DNA of 48,080 bases from DUZB01 sp964407525 (GTDB lineage: Bacteria; Desulfobacterota; DSM-4660; Desulfatiglandales; Desulfatiglandaceae), in assembly GCA_964407525.1 (NCBI GenBank), contig CAYOWC010000008.1, positions 1 through 48,080 on the forward strand, written 5' to 3'. A model generated the notes under the pieces. That model saw only the letters and a program-made list of their open reading frames with translations. It ran no database searches and was not told the DNA's origin. Positions 16,526 through 25,324 of this stretch are shown here, one piece after another. How positions within the stretch are numbered: position 1 is the first letter of the stretch; every line of letters starts with the position of its first letter. The translations under genes were made by a program, and so were the position numbers.

Positions 16526-16738
16526 CTACTCAAGAACAACCAGGACGCCTTCAGCTTCGACTGTATCGCCATTGCCGCATTTGACCTCTTTTACCGTACC
16601 TGCAGCTTCAGCAACAATAGGAAGTTCCATCTTCATCGCTTCCAGGATGACCACTTCATCGCCTTCATTGACTGCGTCGCCAACTTTCACCTTTACATCA
16701 ATAACTTTTCCCCCCATAGGGGCAACAATCTCACTCAC
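16526..16738 (-). CDS. biotin/lipoyl carrier protein (biotin carboxyl carrier)
   Basis: A minimal 70-residue biotinyl domain. The biotinylated Lys-36 lies in EAMKME, and the flanking beta strands (VAPMGGKV, VKVGDAVNEGD) give the hammerhead fold. Most MmdC/GcdC carriers have an additional Ala/Pro-rich linker and N-terminal region, and here only the carrier domain remains. It would shuttle carboxybiotin from MmdA to the membrane beta subunit. Expression signals are strong: TAAGGAGGT eight bases before the ATG, and a TTGACA (complement of 16818-16823) with a weak -10 upstream. Confidence 0.93.
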   Translation of the reverse strand: MSEIVAPMGGKVIDVKVKVGDAVNEGDEVVILEAMKMELPIVAEAAGTVKEVKCGNGDTVEAEGVLVVLE

Positions 16739-16865
16739 TTTAAATACCTCCTTAATAAAATATTCAGTTACTTCATCTTTTTATAAAATAATCATATATC
16801 ATTTAATTCATACAGGTTGTCAAGAACAATATCAGGAAAACAGCCCACAAGAGCATACTGATTGC

Positions 16866-16894
16866 TTGACAGAAAGCCATAAACACTCTATTCT
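16866..16894 (+). promoter_or_regulatory. sigma-70 promoter ahead of pilC-like gene
   Basis: TTGACA (16866-16871), a 17-bp spacer and TATTCT (16889-16894) form a near-consensus promoter about 95 bp upstream of the pilC start. Confidence 0.65.
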
Positions 16895-16989
16895 GGGATA
16901 AGCATCTATTTCAATTATGAAAATCCTTTAAGACCTTTGCATTGTATCCTCTTTGTATTGGAGGGCATATCAGGAGGCTCCGGTTAGAA

Positions 16990-18198
16990 ATGCCAATTTA
17001 TACGTGGGTTGCGAAAACAAAAAAAGGGCGAACAATCAAAGGTGAACTGGATGCCGCTGATGAAAAAGTCGCACGTTTTCAGCTTAAACGGCGAAATCTG
17101 ACCATTAAGAAGCTCAAACCCAAGCCGAAAGATATGTTTGCCAATGTCTCTTTCATGCAACCCAAAATAACCTCCAAGGATATTGTCATATTTACCAGAC
17201 AGTTTTCCACAATGATTGATGCTGGTCTCCCCATTGTACAGGGACTTACAATCCTCGCAGAGCAAGCTGAAAATACCTCTTTTAAAGTCGTTCTCAAAAA
17301 AATTGTCAGTGATGTTGAAGGGGGACTCAGCCTGGCGGAAGCCATGGAAAAACACCCCAAGGTCTTTGACAAACTCTTCGTTCACCTGGTTGCCGCAGGC
17401 GAGGTGGGAGGCATACTGGACATTATTCTTCAACGTCTCGCAGCCTACATTGAAAAAACTCAGAAGTTAAAGGCGCAGATCAAGAGCGCAATGATGTACC
17501 CGCTTATCGTAGTCGTCGTCGCGATCATAGTCATTGCAGTAATTCTCATCTTTGTTATTCCCGTTTTCGAAGAAATGTTTGCCGATTTTGGGTCCGCACT
17601 ACCGCTCCCAACGCAGATAGTCGTCAACATGAGTCGTTTTATAAAAGGCAATATTATCTATATGGTGATCGCCGGCATAGGGGCGGGTTTTCTTTTCAAG
17701 GCGTACAGGAAATCAAAATCCGGTAAAAAAAACACCGACGCTCTGGCCCTGAAACTGCCGGTTTTTGGCGACCTTCTGAAAAAAGTGGCCGTAGCGCGGT
17801 TCACAAGGACTCTGGGAACGATGATCAGCAGTGGTGTGCCGATTATTTCCGCCATGGAAATCGTGGCCAAAACATCAGGGAATGTAATCCTGGAAGAAAT
17901 CATCCTTGAAGTCCGCGCCAGTATAGCTGAGGGCCAGACCATTGCCGAACCGTTATCGGAAAACGATATTTTTCCAAGAATGGTTATCCAGATGATCTCT
18001 GTGGGCGAGGCAACAGGCGCCCTTGACACCATGCTCACGAAAATTGCTGATTTCTATGAGGATGAGGTGGATACAGCAGTAGATGCCCTTACCTCCATGC
18101 TGGAGCCGCTGCTGATGGTTTTTCTTGGCGGCGCCATCGGTGGCCTCGTAATTGCGATGTACCTTCCCATTTTCAAAATGGCTGCAGCCCTTGAATAA
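16990..18198 (+). CDS. pilC: type IV pilus / type II secretion inner-membrane platform protein
   Basis: A GspF/PilC family protein of 402 residues. Two homologous T2SSF domains each carry a hydrophobic helix pair (about residues 160-200 and 370-395). The N-terminus begins MPIYTWVAKTKKGRTIKGE, typical of PilC. It forms the inner-membrane platform on which the assembly ATPase acts. The start at 16990 is chosen because it gives the family N-terminus, with AGGAGG 12 bases upstream. An ATG at 16942 is also open. No pilB, pilT or pilin gene is in the window. The next gene is a PilS-like kinase, the order found in Geobacter-type pil clusters. Confidence 0.9.
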   Translation: MPIYTWVAKTKKGRTIKGELDAADEKVARFQLKRRNLTIKKLKPKPKDMFANVSFMQPKITSKDIVIFTRQFSTMIDAGLPIVQGLTILAEQAENTSFKVVLKKIVSDVEGGLSLAEAMEKHPKVFDKLFVHLVAAGEVGGILDIILQRLAAYIEKTQKLKAQIKSAMMYPLIVVVVAIIVIAVILIFVIPVFEEMFADFGSALPLPTQIVVNMSRFIKGNIIYMVIAGIGAGFLFKAYRKSKSGKKNTDALALKLPVFGDLLKKVAVARFTRTLGTMISSGVPIISAMEIVAKTSGNVILEEIILEVRASIAEGQTIAEPLSENDIFPRMVIQMISVGEATGALDTMLTKIADFYEDEVDTAVDALTSMLEPLLMVFLGGAIGGLVIAMYLPIFKMAAALE

Positions 18199-18205
18199 TC
18201 AGACC

Positions 18206-19900
18206 GTGACAACCGACACTGATCGCTACAGCTTCCGCCTGGTGCTCTACGAACGTCTCAGGGTTCTGATGTTTTGCAGGGTCCTTTTCGTTTCTCTCAT
18301 CCTGGGGACCTCCCTTCTCATACAGGTCAGAGAATACCAGAGTCTGCAAACGAATATCAACATCTCCTATTATATCCTTTTAGCTTCGGTATATTTCATC
18401 AGCATTATTTATGCGTATCTGTTGAAACGATTACAGGATCTTTCCCTTCTGGCCTATATCCAACTTGTATTAGACACCATCTTCATCACAGTTCTCATCT
18501 ATATCTCGGGTGGAATTGAAAGCATATTTTCCTTTCTCTACGTCCTTTCGATCATCAGTGGAAGCATTATCCTTTACAAGAAAGGGGGCCTCATCACCGC
18601 TTCCAGCAGCAGCATCCTGTATGGCCTGGTTATCGACCTGCAATATTACGGGCTGATTCACCCTCTGGGAAGCAAGATGATCCATCCGGAACTCTTTAAC
18701 AGCGCCTACCTTTTCTTTACTGTGTTGATTAATATAGGAGGTTTCTTCCTCGCAGGGTATCTGAGTGGTCTCCTCGCGGAGCAAGTGAAAAGAAGTCGCA
18801 TCGAATTACAAACAACGCAGGAGGATCTCGGTCAGTTAGAGGCTCTCCAGAAAAGCATTATTGACAGTGTTGCCTCGGGGCTTATTGTTCTCGATAACAA
18901 CGATAACGTTATTCTCTTCAACCCGGCTGCAGAAGAGTTGTTTGAAAAAAAAGCCTATCTGGCATTCGAACGTCCTGTTCACGAAATTCTTCCGTCAGTG
19001 GAAACCTATTTGCAGAAATCCCCTCCGGATATTGAAAACAGAGAACCTCCCAGCTCCGAGGTGGCGGATATGGTTTTTTCCAAATCAGATGGATCTGTAA
19101 CCCATTTAAGACTCTACATATCCTCACTCAAACAAAAATCAGGCGAACCAAAAGGTCGGATTCTTGTATTTCAGGATGTGACGCAGATAAAGAAAATAGA
19201 GGAGGAGAAAAAAAAGGTAGAAGATCTGGCCCTCGTAGGAGAACTGGCTGCAGGTATAGCCCATGAGATACGCAATCCCATGGCCTCCATAAGCGGTTCT
19301 ATAGAAATGCTGAAAGATGAGATACTGCCAAGCGATGTCAATAATCGGCTAATCGGTATTATCTCAAGGGAAACTGACCGGCTTAACCGTCTCGTAAACG
19401 ATTTCTTGCTGTTTGCAAGACCTGGGAAAACAAGAACAAAAAAAATCTCTTTGGATAAACTGATTCTGGAATCCTTGGAGCTTATCCAGAACAGTCGACA
19501 CTGGAATCAAGACATAAAGATCTTTACAAAAATACACCCGCATACAATAATCGAATCAGATCCGGACCAAATCAAACAAGTCCTGTGGAATCTCTTTATT
19601 AACGCTGTTGATGCCATGGAAACCGGCGGCGAACTGCACGTTGAAACATCTCCGACGAAATTGCTTTCGGAAAAAGATACGGAACGGATCAGAATTACAG
19701 TCCGTGATACGGGCAGGGGTTTCAATGAAGAGGTGTTTTCTCATCTTTTTATGCCTTTTTTCACTACTAAGGAACAAGGCTCTGGGCTGGGTCTTGCCAT
19801 TGTCAAAAAAATTATGGATAGACTTCATGGAGAGATTTATGGAGGGAACCATCCGAAAGGGGGCGCAGAAATCACCGTCGTGCTCCCTGTAAAAATGTAG
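18206..19900 (+). CDS. membrane sensor histidine kinase, PilS/NtrB-like
   Basis: About 564 residues: six predicted membrane helices in the first 190 residues, a short coiled linker, a PAS domain (about 215-335), a HisKA domain with the phosphoacceptor His in GIAHEIRNPMASI (about residue 353), and HATPase with the N box (NLFINAVDAM), GRGF and GSGLGLAIVKK. It should autophosphorylate and pass phosphate to an NtrC-type regulator. The start is uncertain: GTG at 18206 lies just after the pilC stop, while an ATG at 18152 would overlap pilC. The expected partner pilR is absent, since the following genes are a radical SAM protein and RNase G. The partner must be encoded elsewhere or lost. Confidence 0.88.
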   Translation: MTTDTDRYSFRLVLYERLRVLMFCRVLFVSLILGTSLLIQVREYQSLQTNINISYYILLASVYFISIIYAYLLKRLQDLSLLAYIQLVLDTIFITVLIYISGGIESIFSFLYVLSIISGSIILYKKGGLITASSSSILYGLVIDLQYYGLIHPLGSKMIHPELFNSAYLFFTVLINIGGFFLAGYLSGLLAEQVKRSRIELQTTQEDLGQLEALQKSIIDSVASGLIVLDNNDNVILFNPAAEELFEKKAYLAFERPVHEILPSVETYLQKSPPDIENREPPSSEVADMVFSKSDGSVTHLRLYISSLKQKSGEPKGRILVFQDVTQIKKIEEEKKKVEDLALVGELAAGIAHEIRNPMASISGSIEMLKDEILPSDVNNRLIGIISRETDRLNRLVNDFLLFARPGKTRTKKISLDKLILESLELIQNSRHWNQDIKIFTKIHPHTIIESDPDQIKQVLWNLFINAVDAMETGGELHVETSPTKLLSEKDTERIRITVRDTGRGFNEEVFSHLFMPFFTTKEQGSGLGLAIVKKIMDRLHGEIYGGNHPKGGAEITVVLPVKM

Positions 19901-19938
19901 AACCCTGTATCTTACATAATCTTTTGGAGACTACCATT

Positions 19939-22458
19939 GTGAATGAAATCATACCCGTTGTAGATCAATCCTGGTTCTCAGAAATAAGACGTCCCGGTCG
20001 TTATCTCGGAAACGAAATAAACACAATAAGAAAAGATCTTGCCAAAATAGAGGTGTCTGTCGCACTCGTATTCCCCGATGCATACGAAATCGGCATGTCC
20101 CACCTGGGATTGAAAATCCTCTATGACCTGTTGAACAAAGAACCATGGATAGCCTGTGAAAGGGTATTTTCTCCATGGACAGACATGGAAGAAGGCTTGA
20201 GAAGGGAAAAGATCCCCCTCGCTTCCCTGGAATCCTCCCAACCCCTTTCAAATTTTGACATTGTTGGATTCAGCATTCAGCACGAGTTGTGTTATACCAA
20301 TATTCTGAACATTCTGGATCTCTCAGAGATACCTTTTCTATCTTCGGAGAGGGATGAACGGAACCCGCTCCTTATCGCGGGGGGACCCGCCTGTTTCAAC
20401 CCCGAACCGGTTGCTGATTTCTTTGATGTAATGGTAATTGGCGACGGCGAAGCTGCTGCACTTGAACTATGCAGAACCATTCGGGAAGCCAAACATCATG
20501 AAAGCCGCGACAGAAAGAGCCTGCTCAGAAAAGTGATCAAAATTGCCGGTGTATATGTTCCTTCTTTTTTTCAGATACATCATGACAGCACCGGAGATGT
20601 CCGAACAATTAAGTCCTCCGTATCGGGATATGACAAAGTAAGAAAGGCGATCCTGCCGGATATCGATACGTATTCCTATCCCGAGCAACAGATTGTGCCA
20701 TTCACGGAACCCGCCCATGACCGTGTTTCCATAGAAATCGCCCGCGGATGCACCAGGGGATGCAGGTTCTGCCAGGCAGGAATGATATATCGCCCGGTAC
20801 GGGAAAGAACTATCGAGTCCATTTTGAAAAAATCCGAAAATGCTCTCAGGTTGACTGGCTATGAAGATCTTTCTCTCCTTTCCCTCAGTTCAGGGGATTA
20901 CAGCTGCATAAATGAGCTGCTCAAAGGCCTCATGGACAGACAATCCAGGGACAAAACCGCTGTAAGCCTTCCATCTCTGCGAATTGATTCCCTCAATAGG
21001 GACATGATGGAACAGATAAAGAGGGTTAGAAAGACAGGCTTCACGTTAGCGGTTGAAGCCGGCAGCGACAAACTCAGGAAAATGATCAACAAAGGTCTCA
21101 CGCAGGAAGAGATTCTTCAAACCGCTCAAAAAGTGTATGCGGCAGGATGGAAACTGATAAAACTCTACTTCATGATCGGACTGCCCTTTGAAGAGGACGA
21201 TGATATCAGAGATATTATCGTCCTGGCGAAAAAGGTTGCGGGGCTCGCAGGCAAAAAACCAAAAAAGGCTGTACTGCATGTCAGCATTTCGACTTTTGTA
21301 CCAAAAGCCCACACGCCTTTCATGTGGATGCCCCAAATATCGGTAGCGGAAAGCCGCAGGAAAATAAAAATGATTCAGCAAGGTTTGCGTGGAATCAGGA
21401 TCAAAGTTAAATGGAACCAACCTGAATTAAGCTGGTTGGAAGGCGTCTTTGCGAGAGGAGACAGAAAACTCTCAAAGGCGGTATGGGAAGCATGGAAACT
21501 TGGTGCACGTTTTGACGCCTGGGGAGATCAATTTCGCATGGATCTGTGGGAAGAAGCGTTTTCAAAAACCGGGATAGACCCCAATTTCTATTTATGCAGG
21601 AACAGAAACTCTGAGGATATTCTGCCATGGGAGCATATCGATTCCGGCGTTAAAAAAAGTTTTTTAAAAAAAGAATTGGAAAGGGCGACTCAAGCAATAC
21701 TGACCCCGGATTGCAGAAAAAAATGCCTGGAATGTGGCGTGTGCGACCATCAATCCATTGATCCCATACTCCACAAGGAACAGAAAATATCCCCTGCACC
21801 GGAAAAAAACAGGACACTTTCTCCTGAGCTCACAGAAAAATATCGGATTACTTTCAAGAAGACCCGTTCCATCAGGCACCTGGGGCATCTGGAAATTGTT
21901 CGAATGTTCATCAGGGCTTTCAGGAGAGCCGAAATTGCAATGAGTTATTCCCAGGGTTTTCACCCTATGCCGAAGATATCTTTCTATTCGGCCTTACCGG
22001 TGGGTACCGCCAGTCTGGAAGAAGTACTGGACATCAAACTGATGGTAGGGGAAGATATTCATACCATACGGGAAAAACTGAGCAGACAGCTTCCGGAAGG
22101 AATAGATATTGTCCAGATAACAAAAATACCTGCTTCTGAAAAGAAACTGCGTTTGAAAGAAAGTCGTTTTCTCATTACCGCGGCCGGAATAGAATTTGAA
22201 AAGGATTTCATAGACCGCTTTCTGGAGTCGGAAAAATTTCCGGTTGTTAAAATAAATAAAAAAGGCGAACATAAAATAGATGCACGTCCACTGGTAAATT
22301 CCCTCTCGCTTGCTGCAGAAAACAAGATAGAGATAGCCATAAAGCACACGGATGGGAGGGGATTGAGACCGGCAGAAATAGTCAAAGAGATATTCTCTCT
22401 TAAGGATGAAGACAACTTTCGGATGGAAACGTTAAAAACAGGGCAAACCCTCGGATAA
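19939..22458 (+). CDS. fused radical SAM protein (TIGR03960-like + DUF2344)
   Basis: An 839-residue two-part protein. The N-terminal part has a B12-binding-like region followed by a radical SAM core with CTRGCRFC (CX3CX2C). The C-terminal 230 residues, from about YRITFKKTRSIRHLGHLEI onward, resemble the DUF2344/TIGR03936 family. In many bacteria the two are separate or fused and sit directly before rng, as here. The family function is not established, and a role linked to ribosome or RNA modification is often suspected from its neighbours. The start is GTG at 19939 with GGAG upstream. Rng follows after 68 bp. Confidence 0.85.
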   Translation: MNEIIPVVDQSWFSEIRRPGRYLGNEINTIRKDLAKIEVSVALVFPDAYEIGMSHLGLKILYDLLNKEPWIACERVFSPWTDMEEGLRREKIPLASLESSQPLSNFDIVGFSIQHELCYTNILNILDLSEIPFLSSERDERNPLLIAGGPACFNPEPVADFFDVMVIGDGEAAALELCRTIREAKHHESRDRKSLLRKVIKIAGVYVPSFFQIHHDSTGDVRTIKSSVSGYDKVRKAILPDIDTYSYPEQQIVPFTEPAHDRVSIEIARGCTRGCRFCQAGMIYRPVRERTIESILKKSENALRLTGYEDLSLLSLSSGDYSCINELLKGLMDRQSRDKTAVSLPSLRIDSLNRDMMEQIKRVRKTGFTLAVEAGSDKLRKMINKGLTQEEILQTAQKVYAAGWKLIKLYFMIGLPFEEDDDIRDIIVLAKKVAGLAGKKPKKAVLHVSISTFVPKAHTPFMWMPQISVAESRRKIKMIQQGLRGIRIKVKWNQPELSWLEGVFARGDRKLSKAVWEAWKLGARFDAWGDQFRMDLWEEAFSKTGIDPNFYLCRNRNSEDILPWEHIDSGVKKSFLKKELERATQAILTPDCRKKCLECGVCDHQSIDPILHKEQKISPAPEKNRTLSPELTEKYRITFKKTRSIRHLGHLEIVRMFIRAFRRAEIAMSYSQGFHPMPKISFYSALPVGTASLEEVLDIKLMVGEDIHTIREKLSRQLPEGIDIVQITKIPASEKKLRLKESRFLITAAGIEFEKDFIDRFLESEKFPVVKINKKGEHKIDARPLVNSLSLAAENKIEIAIKHTDGRGLRPAEIVKEIFSLKDEDNFRMETLKTGQTLG

Positions 22459-22526
22459 TAGAGGATTTATGCCTTCTCAAATAGATATAAACCCGACTTC
22501 AGAAAAACAGGAGAGGAGATATTTTC

Positions 22527-24053
22527 ATGCCAAGTGAGCTCATTATCAATGCCAGACCTTATGAAACAAGGGTAGCCTTGGTAGAAAACGGCCTGGTCAC
22601 GGAACTCCACATTGAGAGGGACGAGGGCCAGGAATTAATGGGTAACATCTACCGTGGAAAGGTCGCTCGGGTCCTGCCCGGCATGCAGGCCGCATTCATT
22701 GATATTGGATTAGACAGGAGTGCATTCCTCTATGTATCTGATGTTTATAAAGATTTTTCAGATATAGAGAAATTGATGCTTGAAGGCAGCACTGGGGAAC
22801 AAAGCGATAAGGTTGTTGAAAAAGAATCCAACCCCTATCAGCAGAATGGGCATGCCTTTCATATCGAAGAACTTCTCAGCGAAGGCCAGAATATTATGGT
22901 GCAGGTGGCAAAAGAACCTCTCGGAAGAAAGGGGGCACGGGTTACCTCGCATATTTCTCTTCCAGGCAGGCATCTTGTGCTCATGCCGACAGTAGACCAC
23001 ATTGGAATATCCCGAAAAATTGAGTCTAAAGAAGAAAGTGAACGTTTGAGAAAAATTATCCAGGAAATACGCCCTGGGAATATGGGTTTTATCGTCAGGA
23101 CAGTGGGCGAAGACTGCAGCAGAGAGAAATTCTCCGCTGAAATGGATTTTCTTCTGAAACTCTGGGAAAATACGAATGAAAAGATGAAAAAGGGATCGAA
23201 GCCGAGTCTGCTGTATAAAGACCTGTCCATTTCGTTAAGAGCAGTCCGCGATCTTTTCACAAGAGAAGTAGACAGGCTCATCATAGACTCGGAACAGGCT
23301 TATGAAGACATTATGGAGTTTATAGAAACGTTTGCACCCAAACTGAAATACTCCGTGGAACTTTATGAAGGAACGGAACCCATATTTGATGCCTTCGGAA
23401 TCGAGATGGAAATTCCCAGAGCGTTAGGGAATAAAATATGGCTCAAATCTGGTGGGTATATTGTCATAGAACTGACAGAAGCCCTGATATCCATCGATGT
23501 CAATACCGGCAGTTATGTTGGCAAACGAAATCTTGAAGAAACCATTTTAAAAACAAACCTCGAAGCAGTAAAAGAGATAGCCTATCAATTACGATTCAGA
23601 AACATCGGCGGAATCATAGTCATTGACTTTATCGATATGGAAAAACTCCAGAATCGCCAGCGCATTTTCATGGCACTCAAAGAAGCCTTAAGCAAGGACA
23701 AGGCAAAGAGTAATATCCTCCCCATGTCGGATTTGGGCCTGATAGAAATGACCCGTAAAAGGACAAAGCCAAGCTTAAACCGCCTCCTTACTGAAGAATG
23801 TTTTTACTGTGATGGCAAAGGCATACTTAAATCGCCAAAGACCATCTGCTATGAAATATTCAGAGAACTGGAAAGGGAATTTTCAGCACCGGAAGAGGGG
23901 AGCATTTCCCTGATGGTCTATCCGGAAGTCGAAAAAACCCTCAGAGAAGAGGAACAAAAATCGATCATAGATCTCGAAAAAAGGACGGGAAGACGTATTA
24001 TTATCACTGGGAACAGAAATTTTCACCTGGAGCAATACGAAATAAGTGCATGA
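22527..24053 (+). CDS. rng: ribonuclease G
   Basis: An RNase E/G family protein of 508 residues. An N-terminal S1-like domain (GNIYRGKVARVLPGMQAAFIDIG) is interrupted by an insertion. Catalytic Mg2+ ligands lie in SIDVNTG and VIDFIDM, and the Zn-link is CFYCDGKG. It lacks the long C-terminal scaffold of RNase E. It matures 16S rRNA 5' ends and participates in mRNA decay. AGGAGAGGAG lies upstream of the ATG, and it is co-oriented with the radical SAM gene. The usual rplU-rpmA genes do not follow. Confidence 0.92.
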   Translation: MPSELIINARPYETRVALVENGLVTELHIERDEGQELMGNIYRGKVARVLPGMQAAFIDIGLDRSAFLYVSDVYKDFSDIEKLMLEGSTGEQSDKVVEKESNPYQQNGHAFHIEELLSEGQNIMVQVAKEPLGRKGARVTSHISLPGRHLVLMPTVDHIGISRKIESKEESERLRKIIQEIRPGNMGFIVRTVGEDCSREKFSAEMDFLLKLWENTNEKMKKGSKPSLLYKDLSISLRAVRDLFTREVDRLIIDSEQAYEDIMEFIETFAPKLKYSVELYEGTEPIFDAFGIEMEIPRALGNKIWLKSGGYIVIELTEALISIDVNTGSYVGKRNLEETILKTNLEAVKEIAYQLRFRNIGGIIVIDFIDMEKLQNRQRIFMALKEALSKDKAKSNILPMSDLGLIEMTRKRTKPSLNRLLTEECFYCDGKGILKSPKTICYEIFRELEREFSAPEEGSISLMVYPEVEKTLREEEQKSIIDLEKRTGRRIIITGNRNFHLEQYEISA

Positions 24054-24091
24054 TAGACAGGCGCTTCCTTAACGCTTTAGAGGGGGAGCCC

Positions 24092-24319
24092 TTAGATCTC
24101 TCGTCGTCTCATGCGCAGATTCGTCAGGCCAGCTTCAATATCAACCCTTGAAAATACTTTGAGACATTCCGTGCATTGAAATTTTTCCTCAGAAATTTTA
24201 TCGTATATGAGTTCCTCAGAGAAGTTGACACCGTGAAACCGGACGCCGAAATTATGAATAGGCACAAAATCTTTATTGGAACAGCTGTCGCAGACAAAAT
24301 AGTCCACCACTTCAGACAT
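24092..24319 (-). CDS. small zinc-ribbon protein of unknown function
   Basis: 75 residues with two cysteine pairs, CDSC (about residues 10-13) and CTEC (about 49-52), spaced as in a zinc ribbon, and an arginine-rich C-terminus (RMRRREI). The ATG follows AAGGAGATTCTG, a very good ribosome-binding site. An upstream in-frame ATG at 24343 is less likely. The ORF is convergent with rng and follows the tRNA on the same strand. I do not recognise a family more specific than FmdB-like zinc ribbons. It could be a nucleic-acid-binding or regulatory protein. Confidence 0.65.
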   Translation of the reverse strand: MSEVVDYFVCDSCSNKDFVPIHNFGVRFHGVNFSEELIYDKISEEKFQCTECLKVFSRVDIEAGLTNLRMRRREI

Positions 24320-24362
24320 CAGAATCTCCTTGGAAAACAACACGCACGAAAGATAAAAAAAG

Positions 24363-24438
24363 TGGAGCCACCGTGCGGAATCGAACCGCAGACATCCTCA
24401 TTACGAGTGAGGTGCTCTGCCAACTGAGCTACGGTGGC
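24363..24438 (-). tRNA. tRNA-Thr (anticodon CGT)
   Basis: A complete cloverleaf on the minus strand. The acceptor arm GCCACCG pairs with CGGTGGC, the D arm is GCTC/GAGC, and the anticodon stem CCTCA/TGAGG encloses the loop CTCGTAA with anticodon CGT. The T arm is TGCGG/CCGCA with loop TTCGATT. The CCA end is encoded. It decodes ACG. Confidence 0.95.
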
Positions 24439-24596
24439 CTACAAACAATATTTTCGCAATATAGTGTTTTTGATAAACCGTGTCCATCTTTTTTTTGCTC
24501 ATATTTGGACATTGTCACATGAACTGCAAGGCCTTACTTCACTTCCTTGTCAGTTAACAAAGTATAATCACATCATTAAAAAATCAGGAGTATTTC

Positions 24597-25316
24597 ATGA
24601 AAAATCCGAAGGATTATATTGTATTCCCACTTGATTTCAGTGACCACCGCGAAGCACTTTCCTACGTGGACATCCTCAAGGATCACGTGGGGATATTCAA
24701 AGTAGGGCTGGAATTATTCATTGCTCAGGGGCCGGAGATTTTGAAAGAAATACGCAACATAACTGAAGCGGGGATTTTTCTGGATCTCAAACTCCACGAT
24801 ATTCCAGCGACTGTCAAACGGGCCTTCATGGCGGCAAGCGCCTACCAACCCCGCTTTATTACGGTTCATTGCGACGAAGGGGGAGATGTCCTCAGGGATG
24901 TGGCTGAAAGCAATCAGGGAAACACACAGATACTGGCTATTACCGTCCTGACAAGCCTGGACCAGAAAAAACTGGAGGCTCTCGGATACCACAGGAAATA
25001 CACTGAGGACCTGTCAGCCCTCGTGCTTTTAAGGGCACGCATGGCCATGGAGGCCGGATGTCATGGCATTGTATGTTCCGGTCATGAAGTCAGCATGGTA
25101 AAAGAACAAGTCAGCCGAGATCTGATTGCCATAACCCCGGGTATCCGTCCTGCCTGGTCTGTCGTCGACCAGGACGACCAGAAGAGAGTTGTTACCCCTG
25201 CACAGGCTGTGAAGAGAGGCGCCGATTACATAGTCATTGGCAGACCGATCCGCGATGCTGCCGATCCCCGAAAGGCCGCAGTAATGACAGCAAAGGAAAT
25301 AGAATCAGCCCTCTAA
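24597..25316 (+). CDS. pyrF: orotidine 5'-phosphate decarboxylase
   Basis: A TIM-barrel OMP decarboxylase of 239 residues. The catalytic charged network is DLKLHDIP (Asp-63, Lys-65, Asp-68), an upstream Lys lies in FKVGLELF, and the phosphate-binding end is TPGIRP...DYIVIGRPI. It makes UMP in the last step of pyrimidine synthesis. It stands alone, with no other pyr gene nearby. The start follows TCAGGAGTATTTC. The gene is convergent with the next, with only 8 bp between stops. Confidence 0.95.
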   Translation: MKNPKDYIVFPLDFSDHREALSYVDILKDHVGIFKVGLELFIAQGPEILKEIRNITEAGIFLDLKLHDIPATVKRAFMAASAYQPRFITVHCDEGGDVLRDVAESNQGNTQILAITVLTSLDQKKLEALGYHRKYTEDLSALVLLRARMAMEAGCHGIVCSGHEVSMVKEQVSRDLIAITPGIRPAWSVVDQDDQKRVVTPAQAVKRGADYIVIGRPIRDAADPRKAAVMTAKEIESAL

Positions 25317-25324
25317 TATAAAAA

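Noticed and set aside
24363..24438. tRNA-Thr as a possible integration (att) site
   Set aside because: No integrase, no duplicated tRNA 3' end and no compositional change were seen on either side.
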